Below, one piece after another: positions 47,269 through 58,600 of a DNA stretch of 64,000 nucleotides. A program made the position numbers and the translations under genes. The stretch comes from Micractinium sp. NFX-FRZ (taxonomy: Eukaryota; Chlorophyta; Trebouxiophyceae; Chlorellales; Chlorellaceae), in NCBI GenBank assembly GCA_029339195.1, contig JAPTJF010000336.1, positions 1 through 64,000 of the forward strand, written 5' to 3'. Within the stretch, counting starts at the first letter, position 1, and every line of letters starts with the position of its first letter. The notes beneath the pieces are model-generated. The model worked only from the letters and a program-made list of their open reading frames with translations, did no database searches and was not told where the DNA came from.

Positions 47269-48453
47269 TTTTGCGTTGGTTGGCGGTCCTGAAGGCAAGA
47301 GCAAGAGGTGAAAGCACGCTTGGGCAGACTCCGCTGCGCGATTTCCACCTCATCCAGCAAGGCCACCGTGATGCGCCTCGCCCGGGGCACAGCAGGGACC
47401 CAGGGCGGCCTTCTTCTCCTCCTTGCCTTCACGTTTCAATTTCCAGACCCCTGCGATCATACTGGTGGTTTTGCTACGCATCAAAGCCTGCGGTCGCCAC
47501 CGCCGACTCGGGCCCAAACTTGCAACCAGGGTTTTTAAGCGGCCCTCCTGCGCGGTCCTAGCTGTGTGCTTTGCAGACGTCGGCAAAGCTCTGAGCAAAA
47601 GCCAGGGCTCCCGTGGCCTGAGCCAGCCTGGCTGGTGGCGGCGGCAGCGGCGGCAGCAGTGGAGCCCGCCGCGTGGTCGCTTGACTTCTGCTTGCGCCCG
47701 AATGATCTGCTCTTCAAATCACAAGTGTATGCGCAGGCTGTATCAGTAGCTGCCGTACCGTCAGGGTGTTGTGCCGCAGAACGGCATGTGTGTGTGGTGC
47801 ATGCCCAATACAAAGGTGTCGGGCATGGAGGTGCCTGTCAAGCTTGGGCCCTCTTCCAAGGCTGGGAGCACCAGGCGGATCTAGCATTGCTGCTTTACTG
47901 CCGCGTCCGCTCACCGCGCAAGAAGGGAAGAAGGGCTCTGCCGGCTGCACCAGCGCTGCGTGCGTTGGCAAATTGTGCTGCTCTGGCGGGCGGCGCTGTG
48001 TTTGGCATCGACAGGTGTGCACAACAGAACACTAGACTGTCTGGGGGTTCAAGGCTTTCCCTCAGCGGTGCTCAGAGCAGACTTCCAGAGCTAGCACCCC
48101 CGAGACGCTTCCCTGCTGCAGCATCCCATGCCAGGAGAGTGCATCCGCACACACGTGTCAGCTGGCCGGGGGCCATGACGCATAGTGTCTCTTCACACTA
48201 TCCCAGACGGGAGCAGCACACAGCAACAGGCTGCAAGTATGGCGTGCCGGACTGACAAGCTCAGTGTGCAAAAACAGCGCCTGCTCAGCCATGAGCGGAC
48301 GTCAACAGGCTGCGCTTACGGAGTGTGCAGTGCTGTGCAAGCCCTGTGCCTGCTCAGCCGGCTTGCCGCCGCTGGGCCATGGCAAGCCATGAGCAAACCG
48401 CAACAGGGTTTGCATGGTTACAGCGTGCAGTGCTGCATTAACGCAGCGCCAGC
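47269..48453. other. Intergenic, rhomboid 3' flank and PsbR promoter
   Basis: 1.2 kb without a supported gene. The right part (48275-48453) carries degraded copies of the rhomboid gene's last codons. The part next to 47268 should hold the PsbR promoter; no light-response element was recognised. Confidence 0.5.
48275..48453 (-). repeat. Copies of the rhomboid gene's stop-codon end downstream of it
   Basis: The terminal coding segment (minus ...ATGGCCCAGCGGCGGCAAGC + TGA) at 48454-48490 recurs at 48349-48400 and partly at 48275-48330. 'gctgggccatg' is found at 48371 and 48472. The flank 'gtgtgcagtgctg' is repeated as well. Confidence 0.85.
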
Positions 48454-50735
48454 TCAGCGTGCTTGCCGCCGCTGGGCCATGACAGCCATGAGCACCGACC
48501 CTGCCCCCAGCAGCACATGGCTCCCCACATCCATCCAACCCAACCCAGGGTGTGCTGCGCTGCCTAGGTCAAACACGCCTGCCGGCTGCAGCCGGCCGCC
48601 CTCCAGCCGACGGCGCGCCGGCCGGCCGCCACGCCGCCGCAGGCCCGCCGCCAGCCGGCTGAGCAGGCGGGCGCCATAGACATGGATCACGCCTGCCGCG
48701 ACGCCACAGATGTGGCCCGCCAAGGAGGCCTGGGGGATGAGGTAGTGGCTCATCAGCAGGGAGGGCCAGGCAGCCAGGCGGCCAGCTGTGAGCACAAACT
48801 CCTCGGGTGCTGCCACGCGGGCGGCCGCCAGGTCAGCCTCCCGCATGTACCCGGCCACCACCTGCAGCAGCCGCCAGAGCAGAGGTAGCATGAGATTGAA
48901 AGAAAGCAAACGTGCAGCCATACGCATGTGCCCAGCACCCACCTGCAGTACACAGGCAGGAGCAAGCAGCAGCAGGGGGTGGGCGGAAGATAGGCCAAGA
49001 GCATCAGAAGCGCAGCAGCAGCGTGGGGCAAGCAGAACGAGGCCAGCAGAGAGGGACCAGCGCTCCTCCACACACTGCATCACACTCATATCCGGTATCT
49101 CCGGTGGTGACCGCACCTTTAGGGCCAGTGCCACGCTGCTGAAGCCCACACCGTAGGCTCGGAAGTAATCTGTGGCAAGGGAGCTGCGCGGCAGCCAGTC
49201 GGCGGCCAGCCGCGTGCAAAGCACTGCACAGCGGGGGCGGGCAGAGGGCAGGAGCCATGCGTGGGTGGGTGGGTGGGTCGGTGGCTAGGTGAATGGGTGC
49301 CTTTGCCCTGGAACGAGACAAAAGCGGCTATACGCAATGTCTGGAATGAATGAGGGCTTGGGGGCTGTCGCAGTGCTTGCCTTGCCGCGGCGACGACAGC
49401 GCTGCCAGGCAGGCAGCATGTACAGGGCTGCCAGGCAGGTGGCGCAGGCAGCACAGGCAGCTAAGCAGGTAGCACCATGCAGACAGGACTGACAGACACA
49501 AAGGCCGGCAGCCAGGCAGCACAGGCAGGCAGCACAGCGCGTCCAGCATCATTCAGGCAGGCAGGCACAGCGTGCAGCAGCAGCAGCAGCAGCAGCACAG
49601 CGCAGCGCAGCGTAGTCAGACGGACTGAGGAAAGTCTGATGATGTACTTCAGTACCTCTGGCGCAGTGCGAGCATTCACAGCGCGGCGCAGCACAGCACA
49701 GCACAGCACAGCACTCACGGTACAGCCCCTGCGACAGGGCGGCGGTGGAGGCCACCAGTGCCGCAAACTTGGCGCTCCCCAGCCGCTCCTCCAGCGGCAG
49801 GCCCTCCAGCAAGAGACCTGTCATGTTGCTTGCCAGGTGGGGCAGGTCGGCGTGCAGGAGCGGGGCGCTGGCCAGGCGGCGCCACTCGCCGCTCTCCAGC
49901 ACGCGCTGCGAGTTGAAGCCCACCTGCGTGCGGTGGGGGGGTGGGGCAGCCGAGCAGCGGAGTCGGGGTGTGCCGAGAGGGTAGCACGCAGTGCAAGGGG
50001 TCTGACGTAGGTAGGTGTCATCCCCCGCCGCTCAGAGGGTTGAAGCAGCCAATGCAAGGGGGCCGTGGGGAAGGGCGGGCGACAGAGTTTTAATGGTGTT
50101 GGCTCCCTGGCCAAGGTGTTCTACCCGCCACCCTGCCCCGTTGGCGTGCACACCGTCAGCACACAAGGTGGCGCTTGCCTGCAGCAGGCGGTAGCCGCCG
50201 GGCCGGGTATGCAGCGCCGCCTGCACGGCCACCAGCCCCGAGGTGATGGGCTGCAGGTCGTGCTGCTGCACCGCTCGGGCTGCCGACACCACGCCTGAGG
50301 GCAGGCAGGAGGGCAACGGCGGGGCATGTGCACGGAGGGCTTAGGAGCTCAGGCAGTGCTGATCCATGACCGGCGCGTCGCCGAGAAGTTGAGGTGCATG
50401 TTGTGGCACTAGTGGGCAGCCCGCTGTGCCGCACTCTTCATGAAGCAAGCGCATCATGGGGGCCCGCGGCCTGCGGACGCCCGCCCGCCCAGCAGGAGGC
50501 ACTCACAGGACACCATGTAGCCTTCCTGCCATGTGATGCCCTGGCCAGGCTGCTTGTAGGGCGCCGGGATGATGGGCCCCGCCCCCAGTAGGCCAGCTGG
50601 CCAGCGCATTTCGTCGGCACCCAGGGCGCCGCTCAGCTCTTTGGCTGCCACCTCGGCGCCCTGCCGCAGCGTCTTGCCCGCCTCCACAGCCACGCGGGCC
50701 AGCGCGCCAAACAGGCTGTCATCTGCCCCCGACAT
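48454..50735 (-). CDS. Rhomboid intramembrane serine protease (RHBDD1-like)
   Basis: Cleaves membrane helices inside the bilayer; the closest pattern is the RHBDD1-type ER/Golgi group, by inference. Five exons in minus order: 50735-50507, 50294-50179, 49923-49719, 49223-49117, 48861-48454; 354 residues. HADLPHLASN gives the H139-x4-H144-x3-N148 motif. Catalytic Ser is S212 in YGVGFSS, and catalytic His is H269 in LAGHICGVAAG. Both are present, so the enzyme should be active. The N-terminal 75 residues are soluble. The C-terminus is basic (RRRGGRPARRR) followed by a hydrophobic end. The second intron starts with GC (CAG|gcaagc). Spliced phase is consistent throughout. Confidence 0.9.
48905..48958 (-). 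repeat. Intronic copy of rhomboid exon 5 acceptor
   Basis: On the minus strand CTGCAG GTGGGTGCTGGGCACATGCG at 48930-48953 mirrors the true acceptor and exon start CTGCAG GTGGTGGCCGGGTACATGCG at 48861, about 85 nt further on. Confidence 0.88.
49480..49720. repeat. CAG/CACAG microsatellites in rhomboid intron
   Basis: Includes GCAG triplets at 49568-49615 and an (AGCAC)n run at 49685-49713 ending at the donor of the exon at 49719. Confidence 0.8.
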
Positions 50736-51229
50736 GGTGCAGCTGCTGGAGAGGGGGAGGCACAGGGAGGGCTACGACTGCAACGCGGCTGGTTCGGGCT
50801 CCTCTGAGCGCGTCTTTCTTCGAGCAAGCGTGCACTGTTGCTGCCGCTGCCGCCGCCGCCGCCTCTGAAGCGACCGCTTGTATGTATCGGGAAGGAACGT
50901 GCGTGGTCCAGTATCCGGCGCTATTCGATCAGCAGATGATGTGTGCGAGGTTAGCGGAAGGCGCTGCTGAGAGCAGGCTGAGAAGCGAGACCGGCGGCAC
51001 GAGTCGGTGCGCAGGGTTTGAGGTCCCCTGATTGATATGGGGCTCATGCAGATGACTGCTGTTCGTCTCGAGCAGACACACGAAAACCCTGCGCAGTTGG
51101 CAGCGGTCTGCGTGGCCTCAGCCGGAAGGATGTCGCACCAAGCAGGGCCTGCACCCTTCACCCTTTATTCACTGCTGCGACGGTTGCTCTAACAATTATT
51201 CTGCAGTAGCCAGAGGCCTGATTAACAAC
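50736..51229. promoter_or_regulatory. Divergent promoter region rhomboid/methyltransferase
   Basis: 494 bp between two outward start codons. No motif recognised. Confidence 0.5.
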
Positions 51230-54200
51230 ATGGCGGGTGCCACAGTCGCTGCCGGGCACCCTTGTGAGGCCAGCCGCCGCGCGCAGGCCCAAGCACGCTC
51301 TCCCTTCCGGAGCTTACACACAGCGCGTTCTAGGGGTCGCACGCTGCCTCCCGCTGCCGCCGCTGCCACCGCTCCCGCGACTGCCTCCCCGCCCCGCCCC
51401 AAAAACGAGGCGCTCGTCTCCCTGGTGGAGCTGCTCTTCAAGTTCCCTCCCTTCTTCAACCTGGCAGCCAAGAATGTGAGTGCATGTGCACCCTGCTGGG
51501 CGGCAGCATCGGGCAGCTCGCCCCGGGTTGCCCACTCAAACACTGCTTGCAGCCCGTATCGCGGCCCGTACTATTGCAGCTTGCTGTTACACCACCCCCT
51601 TGGCCGAAAGAATACCCGCATACCATCTCACCGCGCGGCCTTCCTCTCCGTGCAGGCGCGTGAGATGATCTGGAAGCGGGGGCGGGCGATGGGATTTGAC
51701 ATGGAGGTGAGCAGGGGGCACAAGGGCAGCACAGCACACGGGGCAGCAGGGCTGCAGTCAGCCTGGAACTGCTGACCACGCACCGCTTGGTTGCTGTCCA
51801 GTGCCGCGCGTCCGTGCTGCCCATCTGTGCTGGTACCTGTGTGCTGCCCACTTGTTCTATCACATCCGTGATGGTACACCTTGCCCGGCTGCCAGCACCG
51901 TTGACACATCCATCGCTGCATGACTCGCCATGATTATGCCACAGCTGCGTTGCATTGGGAGCCACTCCAGGGCGGGGGATGGTACTTGGGGAAGGCAGAC
52001 GGCGCTTGCACGCTGCACAAACAACACATGTGTTCCGCCCCCCGCTGCAGGCGGAGATCAATGCCCTGAAGGGCGTGGATTGGGAGCAGGAGCTGGCGGC
52101 GGTGACGGACCCATCGGTGAAGGTGCGTGAGTGCCTCGAGCGGACAGGGGGAGACAGGTACTGGCCACGGCCGATGTTGATTGGAGTGGCAAGGCAGGCA
52201 GGGTGTTGGGGCGTAGGGCAGGTGGTTGTTGGCGGGCCGCCGGGCAGCGTGCAGGCATCAGAGTGCGCCTGCACGTTCCATGTATTCATTGCCCATCTCA
52301 ATCTCACCTGCGTGTTATTCCCTCTTACCAGCTCCCTCGTTGTTCTGTTCTGTGTGTGTTTCTGCGCGTGCAGTTCCCCTCCTACTACACCGTGCCCTTC
52401 CACGCATACCCAGGTCAGTGGCCTCGTTTCCTCTTCCACGCTCTGCCCAGCTCTTGCGTTCCCTGTGTGCCGTCGCGTCAGTAGGCCCGCGGGTCGCCTC
52501 TGCTGCCGCCCTTTCCTCACTCGCTTGAGCCCTCAAACCGTGCTTCGACCCTTCCTGCGCCATCCCTCCCTCCCCCTGCAGAGGGCAACCTGGGCACGAG
52601 CCCCGCCCTGGAGATGACGGTGGCAGCCAAGTCGGTGCACAGCACGGTGTACGACCCAGAGGGCAAGAAGCTGGACCCCCAGGTGGGCTCCTGCTGCTGT
52701 CTGTGGCTTGGGAGTTGGGGCGGTGGGGGCTGGTGAGGGGGGTGCACGGCGGGGCCGGTGTGGGCAAGGCGCCGGCTGGGCTGCCACCCAACGCCTGGCA
52801 TGCCCCCCAGCACGTGCGTGCTGCCCAGGGATGCTCCCCCGGTGTGGCCCCCTGCCCCGCCCCCGGGGTATGACCCCGTACGCGCGCATGGGGCAACAAC
52901 AACCTTCCGTCCAGCCACATCAAACCCATTCCTGTGCACGCTGCACCTTGTGTATGTGTGTGTGTGTGTGTGTGTGGCCTGCAGGGCGACGACAATCTGC
53001 GGTCCAGCTACAGCGCGTGCATGCAGCAGCTGCTGGCGGAGCAGGGGGCGCGGCCGGTGGCAGACATCCTCGACGTCGGCTCGGCAACAGGGCTGTCCAG
53101 CCTGGCGCTGCTGAAGGCGTTCCCAGAGGCAGAGGTCACAGGTGGGTTTGAACTTAGCGTTAGTGAAGTGTAGCAGAGGTCACAGGTGGGTTTGAACTTA
53201 GCGTTAGTGGAGTGTAGTGAGCAGTCAATACAGGTGTCCACAGGTGCACAAACTCCCTGGAAGAGTTAACAGCAGATGGCGTGCTGCCTGCACCCACCGC
53301 GCAGCTCACACCTAGCTGCGGCTGCAATGCATCACACAAGCAATGCCCTGGTGCCAGGCGAGCACCGGCGGGTTCCGGGGCGCGCGCCGGCGTTCTCCCT
53401 ACCGCCACCGCCGCCGCGCACGGCACCACATGCTTGCTGTACCTCCCATGCTGCCTGCATGCCGCACCTCCCACGCTGCCTGCAGGCATCGACCTCTCCC
53501 CGCACATGCTGGCAGTGGGCAGCTACATGCAGCGCCAGCGGCAGGAGCAGCGCGCAGCAGCTGGGCAGCTGCCAGAGCGGCTGCGCTTTGTGCACGGCGC
53601 GGGGGAGGACACGGGCATGCCTGATGGCAGCTTCGACCTGGTCAGCGTCATGCTGGTAAGCCGCCTTTCAATTGGTTTGGTTAACTCTTAGTTGTATCAA
53701 GCCTTGTTGGCACGGCAGCCGCCTGTGCTGCGCTGCGCCCTCCCCCCGCCCGCTGCGTGTTGTACACCCTGCCGCCCCCTGCTGCCCCTGCTGCTCCACC
53801 CGGCGCGCCACATGCTGAAGGCCCCCATGCATTCTCCCACTCACATCAACGTAACCCTGTTGACCCTGCTGTCCCTGCTGACCCTGCTGTCCCTGCTGTC
53901 TCTGCTGTCCCTGCTGCGCCGCAGGTGTGCCACGAGCTGCCCGCTGCCGCCAGCCAGGCCATCTTCCAGGAGGCCTTCCGCCTGCTGCGCCCCGGCGGCG
54001 CGCTGGCTGTCATGGTGCGCCCACGCTCTGCCTGGCCGGCAGCCCCCCTGGATAGGGGAGGTGCTGTGCAGCAGAATGTTGCAGTGCCTGCCCGTTGCAC
54101 GGCAAGGGCTGCCTGCCTGATTGCCTGCCTGCCGGCCTGCACGACCACGTTGCGGCGCCCTGCTGCCACGCTTGCAGCTGCTGCCCTCGGTGCCCGCGTG

Positions 54201-55017
54201 CCCGCCCGCCTCCCTGCCTGCGCCGCACGCCTTGGCGCAGACATGGCTCGTGCTGGTGCGTTAAAGTGCAACCGACCTGAGCTCTCTCTTTAGGCTTGGC
54301 TTTCCACCTGTTCTCGTCATTCCCAATCACGGCAAGTGCAGGAGATGAACCCAGCTAGCCCCATCTTCCAACGCATCTTCTCCAACCCCTTCCCCTGTGA
54401 GTGTTCCTCACGCGCCTAATCTGCCCCGCTCTGCGCGCCTGCCTGCGGTGTCCTGGCAAGCTGCCCTGGCAACCTGCAATTGCGGCCACAGCATGCCGTG
54501 CGACGTGCCAAGAATGCGTTGACGCGCGTGGGCGCCCCACCCTAGCATGAATGGCTGACGCCGCCCAGCACATGCGCACTGGGGACTGGCGCGCCGCCTT
54601 CCTCACGCACCTCTCTTCCTACCCGACTGCTTTGCCCGCCCGCCTGCCGGCCTACCCTCCTGCCCGCCCACCTCCCCGCCTGCCTGCTCGCCCGCCCGCA
54701 TGTGCAGACGTGGCCTTCAAGTCGACGGAGCCCTGGCTGCTGGAATACATCTCCCTGGACATGCCGGGCGCAATGACGGCGGCCGGCTTCCTGCCTCCCA
54801 AGCAGCTTGAGAACTCGCCGCGGGTGAGGCGGGCAAGGGGTTCGATGGGTGGGGACTGGGGGTTGTGCTGGTGTCAACACACTCCTGTGGCATTCAGGAC
54901 GGAATACTAACGTCTAGCACTGTTACTTGCGCCTGTCCCCATGTGTCTAACAACAGTCGACCGCTGTACGAACCCCTGCAGCACAAGACGGTGGTGGCGG
55001 TCAAGCCGCAGCAGTGA
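51230..55017 (+). CDS. SAM-dependent methyltransferase, probably plastid-targeted
   Basis: Class I methyltransferase of unknown substrate. Eleven exons: 51230-51475, 51656-51706, 52051-52122, 52374-52413, 52582-52682, 52985-53141, 53486-53655, 53925-54014, 54342-54396, 54708-54823, 54982-55017; 377 residues. Residues 1-60 are Ala/Arg/Ser-rich, a likely transit peptide, followed by EALVSLVELLFKFPPFFNLAAKNAREMIWKRG, FPSYYTVPFHAYPEGNLG and ALEMTVAAKSVHSTVYD. Rossmann motif I is ILDVGSATGLSSLALL, the acidic loop is TGIDLSPHMLAVG, motif II region is FVHGAGEDTGMPDGSFDLVSVML, and LLRPGGALAVM is motif IV/post III. The C-terminus YISLDMPGAMTAAGF fits the Methyltransf_11 group. Predicted plastid location rests only on the N-terminal composition. 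Confidence 0.85.
53130..53217 (+). repeat. Near-perfect 44-bp tandem duplication across exon 6 donor
   Basis: Unit 53130-53173 (exon end CAGAGGTCACAG, donor gtgggt, then intron) is repeated at 53174-53217 with a single base change. It is the youngest-looking exon-edge duplication in the window. Confidence 0.95.
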
Positions 55018-55604
55018 GCGTCGGCGCCCCAGCACTGGCAGCATGTGATTGCATCACTGAGCCTGTTCAGGGATAGTGCAACGACAGTGGTGGCAGTCTG
55101 GCCTTGGCAGCAGCAGGGGTGCCGCAGAGCACAAGAGAGCGTGCAGCACCCCCGCCTTCCGCCCAGGCATGTCCCTTTACGAGTACATTCTAACCCTTTC
55201 ATGTCTCCAGAACTTGTATGATCTTACAATAGCTGTTGTAACATGTGCACACCGCCACTTACTGAGCTTAGCGTGACCTCAGCCAACAGCGAACCTACGG
55301 AGCAGTGATGTGCCGTGGCATGCCGCTCCCTGCGCCTGCCACCAGGGCAGGGTGGTGGGTACAGTGCCTCTTCGGCTCTCTTTGCGTGGAGTTCGGCATT
55401 CCACTGGCTTCAGGCCGTCAACCAAGCATAGCAGGGGCTGCCTTGGCGCTTGGCGCCCCGGTTTGGCGGACCCGAAAACCCTGAGGCCACGACTCCCTCG
55501 TTCTCTTATATCGCGCACTATTCGCGCTGAGCTCGTCGCTTGATCACAAATATCCTATCTTGGACAGCGGCCCTCAAACTTTGGTCAGCAGATCGCGCTG
55601 CTTT
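55018..55604. other. Intergenic, methyltransferase 3' UTR to MRS2 promoter
   Basis: No gene recognised. TGTAA at 55237-55241; the rest upstream of 55605 is taken as promoter and 5' UTR. Confidence 0.55.
55237..55241 (+). terminator. TGTAA poly(A) signal of methyltransferase gene
   Basis: TGTAA about 220 nt after the stop at 55015-55017. Confidence 0.6.
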
Positions 55605-58600
55605 ATGAGGGGAAGAACCCGGGCGCCGGCGGCCCTAGAGGCGCTGCACCAGCTGTGCAGCGCCGAAGCAGCTGTGAGGCGCGCCCTGCAATCGCCGGTG
55701 CACAGTAGCAGCTCTGGCTTCGCGGCAGCAGCAGCGGCGGCAGAGGCGGTGGGGTGCCGCCATCGGCTTGCAGCAGTCACGCAGCCTCAGCAGCTACCCT
55801 CGCTGCCCGTGATTGCCGCTGCTCAGCAGCTGATCAGCCTGCGCAGCTTCCGCCATGGGCCAGCGGCAGGCCAGCAGCAGCAGGTGCCTGGCAGTCGCTG
55901 GGCCCGCCACAGCATCGGTGCCGGGCTTCCGCCCAGCATGCCACTCGCGGCCGCCGTCACTGCCGCTGCCCCTGGCCCCCAGCAGCGACAGGCCTGGCAG
56001 CGCAGCATTCACAGCAGCAGCAAGGCTCCGTTTGCTCTGGGAGTAGTGGACAAGCTTCATGATGAGGTGGCGGTGGTGCTGCCCGCCGACGGGCGGAGCC
56101 GGCATTTCTGGGAGGTACGAGGGGCTTGCTGGCCGGAGGGCGTGCTGCGGGCAGCGGGCAGAGGCATGTACGGTGGTGCAGCCGGCACAGAGGTCGGTAA
56201 GCGTGCCCGGCGTGGCCCTTTTAACCAGGGGCCTGCATCCGGACGGTGTGGTGCCGGACCTCCTCACCTGTTGTTCATCAGGCATCACAATGTACTGCCC
56301 ATTCTTGACCACCAGGTGCTAGAGTTTCGTCCAGATGGCGTGGTGCTGGAGACGTGGAAGACCCCCGATGTGCTGGGCCTGCACCCACGAGACGTCTACC
56401 TGTTTGCAAGCGACGTGGGCATCGGGCAGCGCGCCAGGCTGGCAGCACGCAGCGGTGAGGCGGGGCTCTTGCATGCACTGGCATGCGTGTGCCTGGTGAG
56501 GCGGTGCCTGGTGCCCAGTGGTGCGCGGTGAAGCGGCAGCGAGGTAGCAGCAGTGGGGCTGGGAGGCGGGTTGCTTCCGCGCTGGCCGCCCAACCCAGTT
56601 CTGTGCACTGGAGTCGTCGGCACCTGCTCTCTTTACCGCCCCAACTCAACTTCACAGGGGGCTGTTCCCAGGCGTGCCTCGGCTTCACCTGTGCTGCATC
56701 CTCACACCCTGACTGTGTCCTTGCAACCCCGCGCTTGGCCCCGTGTGACCGTGTGCAGGTGCAATCCTCTTCCGAACCGACATCTGCAAGGCGGTGGTGT
56801 ATCATGATCGAGCGGTGCTCTTCCCTTGCAAGTGCGGGTCTGCTTGCGTGCCCGCCCAAGGGGCAGATGTTTGCTTGCATGCGCTGCAAGGGCGGGGCCG
56901 GCTGGTGTTTGAGTCTTGACTGGTTTTACGCAGCGCCTGGGCTTGCCTGGCGAGCCCAGCACAACAGCTGGCCGGCTGGCTGGGCTGGCTGGCTGGCTGG
57001 GCTGGGAGGTGCACCAGCAGCGTAGAGCATGCACCGCTGGTTCTCTGTAGCTGCAGCGGCACAGCCACTAGATTCCCCCCCGCCCCTCCTCGCCCCTCCC
57101 CAGGCCCACGCATCCCTTTGCTCCCTGCCTCGCGCGTTGCACCCTTCCTGCAGGCGCCTCACCGACACGGTCAAGATCTCCCAGAGCATCAAGGCAGCGG
57201 TGGCCCAGAAGTCGGCGCTGCCCTTTGAGCTGAAGGTGCTGGAGGCGCTGCTGGCAGGTGGGGGCGGGCAGAGGGCAGGGGGGATCAAGGCATGGGGGTG
57301 GGGGTAAGAGAGCGACGGGAGGCGAGTCTGTAGCTGGTTACTGCTGCCGCCGGGTAAGGGCGCCAGGGAGGGCGAGGGAGGAGGGGGGAGGCTGGCTTAG
57401 CTAGCATGCCGCGCATCTCGCTGCGCAGCCACACCACCCCGTGCTCCTGTTTGCCCCGCAGGGGACTGCGGGCGCGCGCACGCCAACCAGAGCAAGTAGT
57501 CACCACATGCGGCTCAAAACATGCTCACGTTTGTGCTTGCTTTCTTGCTTTCCTTCTGTCCCCTTCTCGTCTGTGCAGAGACGGCACGGGCCTACTCCAG
57601 CAAGGGCAAGCAGCCAAAAACAGCGGCTCGACTTATGCTCACCAGTGCAATGTTGTACCTTCCTTTTTATCTTCTATGCAGAGACGGCACGCGCCTACTC
57701 CAGCAAGAGCAAGCGGCTGGCCATTGTGGCGGAGACGGTGCTGGCAGACATCAACACCAACTTCCACTCGTCGGTGGGCGAGCTGCAGCGCCTCATCCCC
57801 ATCCAGAGGTGCTGGCGGGGGGCAGGGCGGTGCCTGCTGCTGCTGGCTGACTGAGAGGCAGACGTTTGCAGGCGGCACATGCACGCGCACAGGCGGGTGC
57901 ACAGCTGCATGCAGGCAGCGGTGGTGGCGCTGGGCAGGGGTGCAGACGGTTGTGGGGAGAAGGGCACAGGCATGTGTGCCCAGGGGTCAGCCCCTAACCC
58001 GCCGCATCTGCTTGGCGATGGGCTTGGGTGCCCGCTCCTACACCTGCCCCTGCACCTGCCCCCTCCTTCGCCCCGCTGCAGGAAGCTGACGGAGGTGCAG
58101 AACGATGTGCAGGAGGTGCTGGAGGCAATTGGTGACACAGTGAACGACGACTCAGAGGTGGGGCCTGGAGGCTGGGCTGGCCTGGGGTTCTGTAGAGTGG
58201 CCAATGGCAATGGCTGGATCCAGTACTTCCACCCCACGTCACCTTTGGACGTTGAACCCCTGGTCACAACACACGACGTGTACATTTTGCAGTGGTCGCA
58301 CAACCCTGAGCCAGGCCCGCTCACCCCGACCCCCGCGTGCAGGTGAAGAAGCTGTGCCTGACGGAGCGGCAGCTGCGCACCGAGGCGGGCGCGGCGGCTG
58401 CGCGGGCCGGCGAGGCACGCATGACGCCCCAGCTGGCCAGCAGCGGCGGGCGCACGCCTGAGATGCGCATGGGCAGCGCCATACTGGAGTCGTATGAGTT
58501 CAAGCTGCAGGGCACGCACGTGAGGGGGTGTCTCCTATGTTCATGCTTGGACCAGCTGTAGGGGTTAGGACGCTGGCAGCACGGGTCTGGAGTCGTATGA

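Noticed and set aside
47566..48255. 229-codon plus-strand ORF between PsbR and the rhomboid gene
   Set aside because: No family resemblance, odd composition, no splice structure, and it runs toward the decayed repeats of the rhomboid 3' end; long chance ORFs are common at this GC content.
56540..56640. Possible extra coding exon in MRS2 intron 2
   Set aside because: Open for a stretch but no phase-compatible splice sites; exons 56316-56454 and 56759-56831 join directly with good CorA-like sequence.
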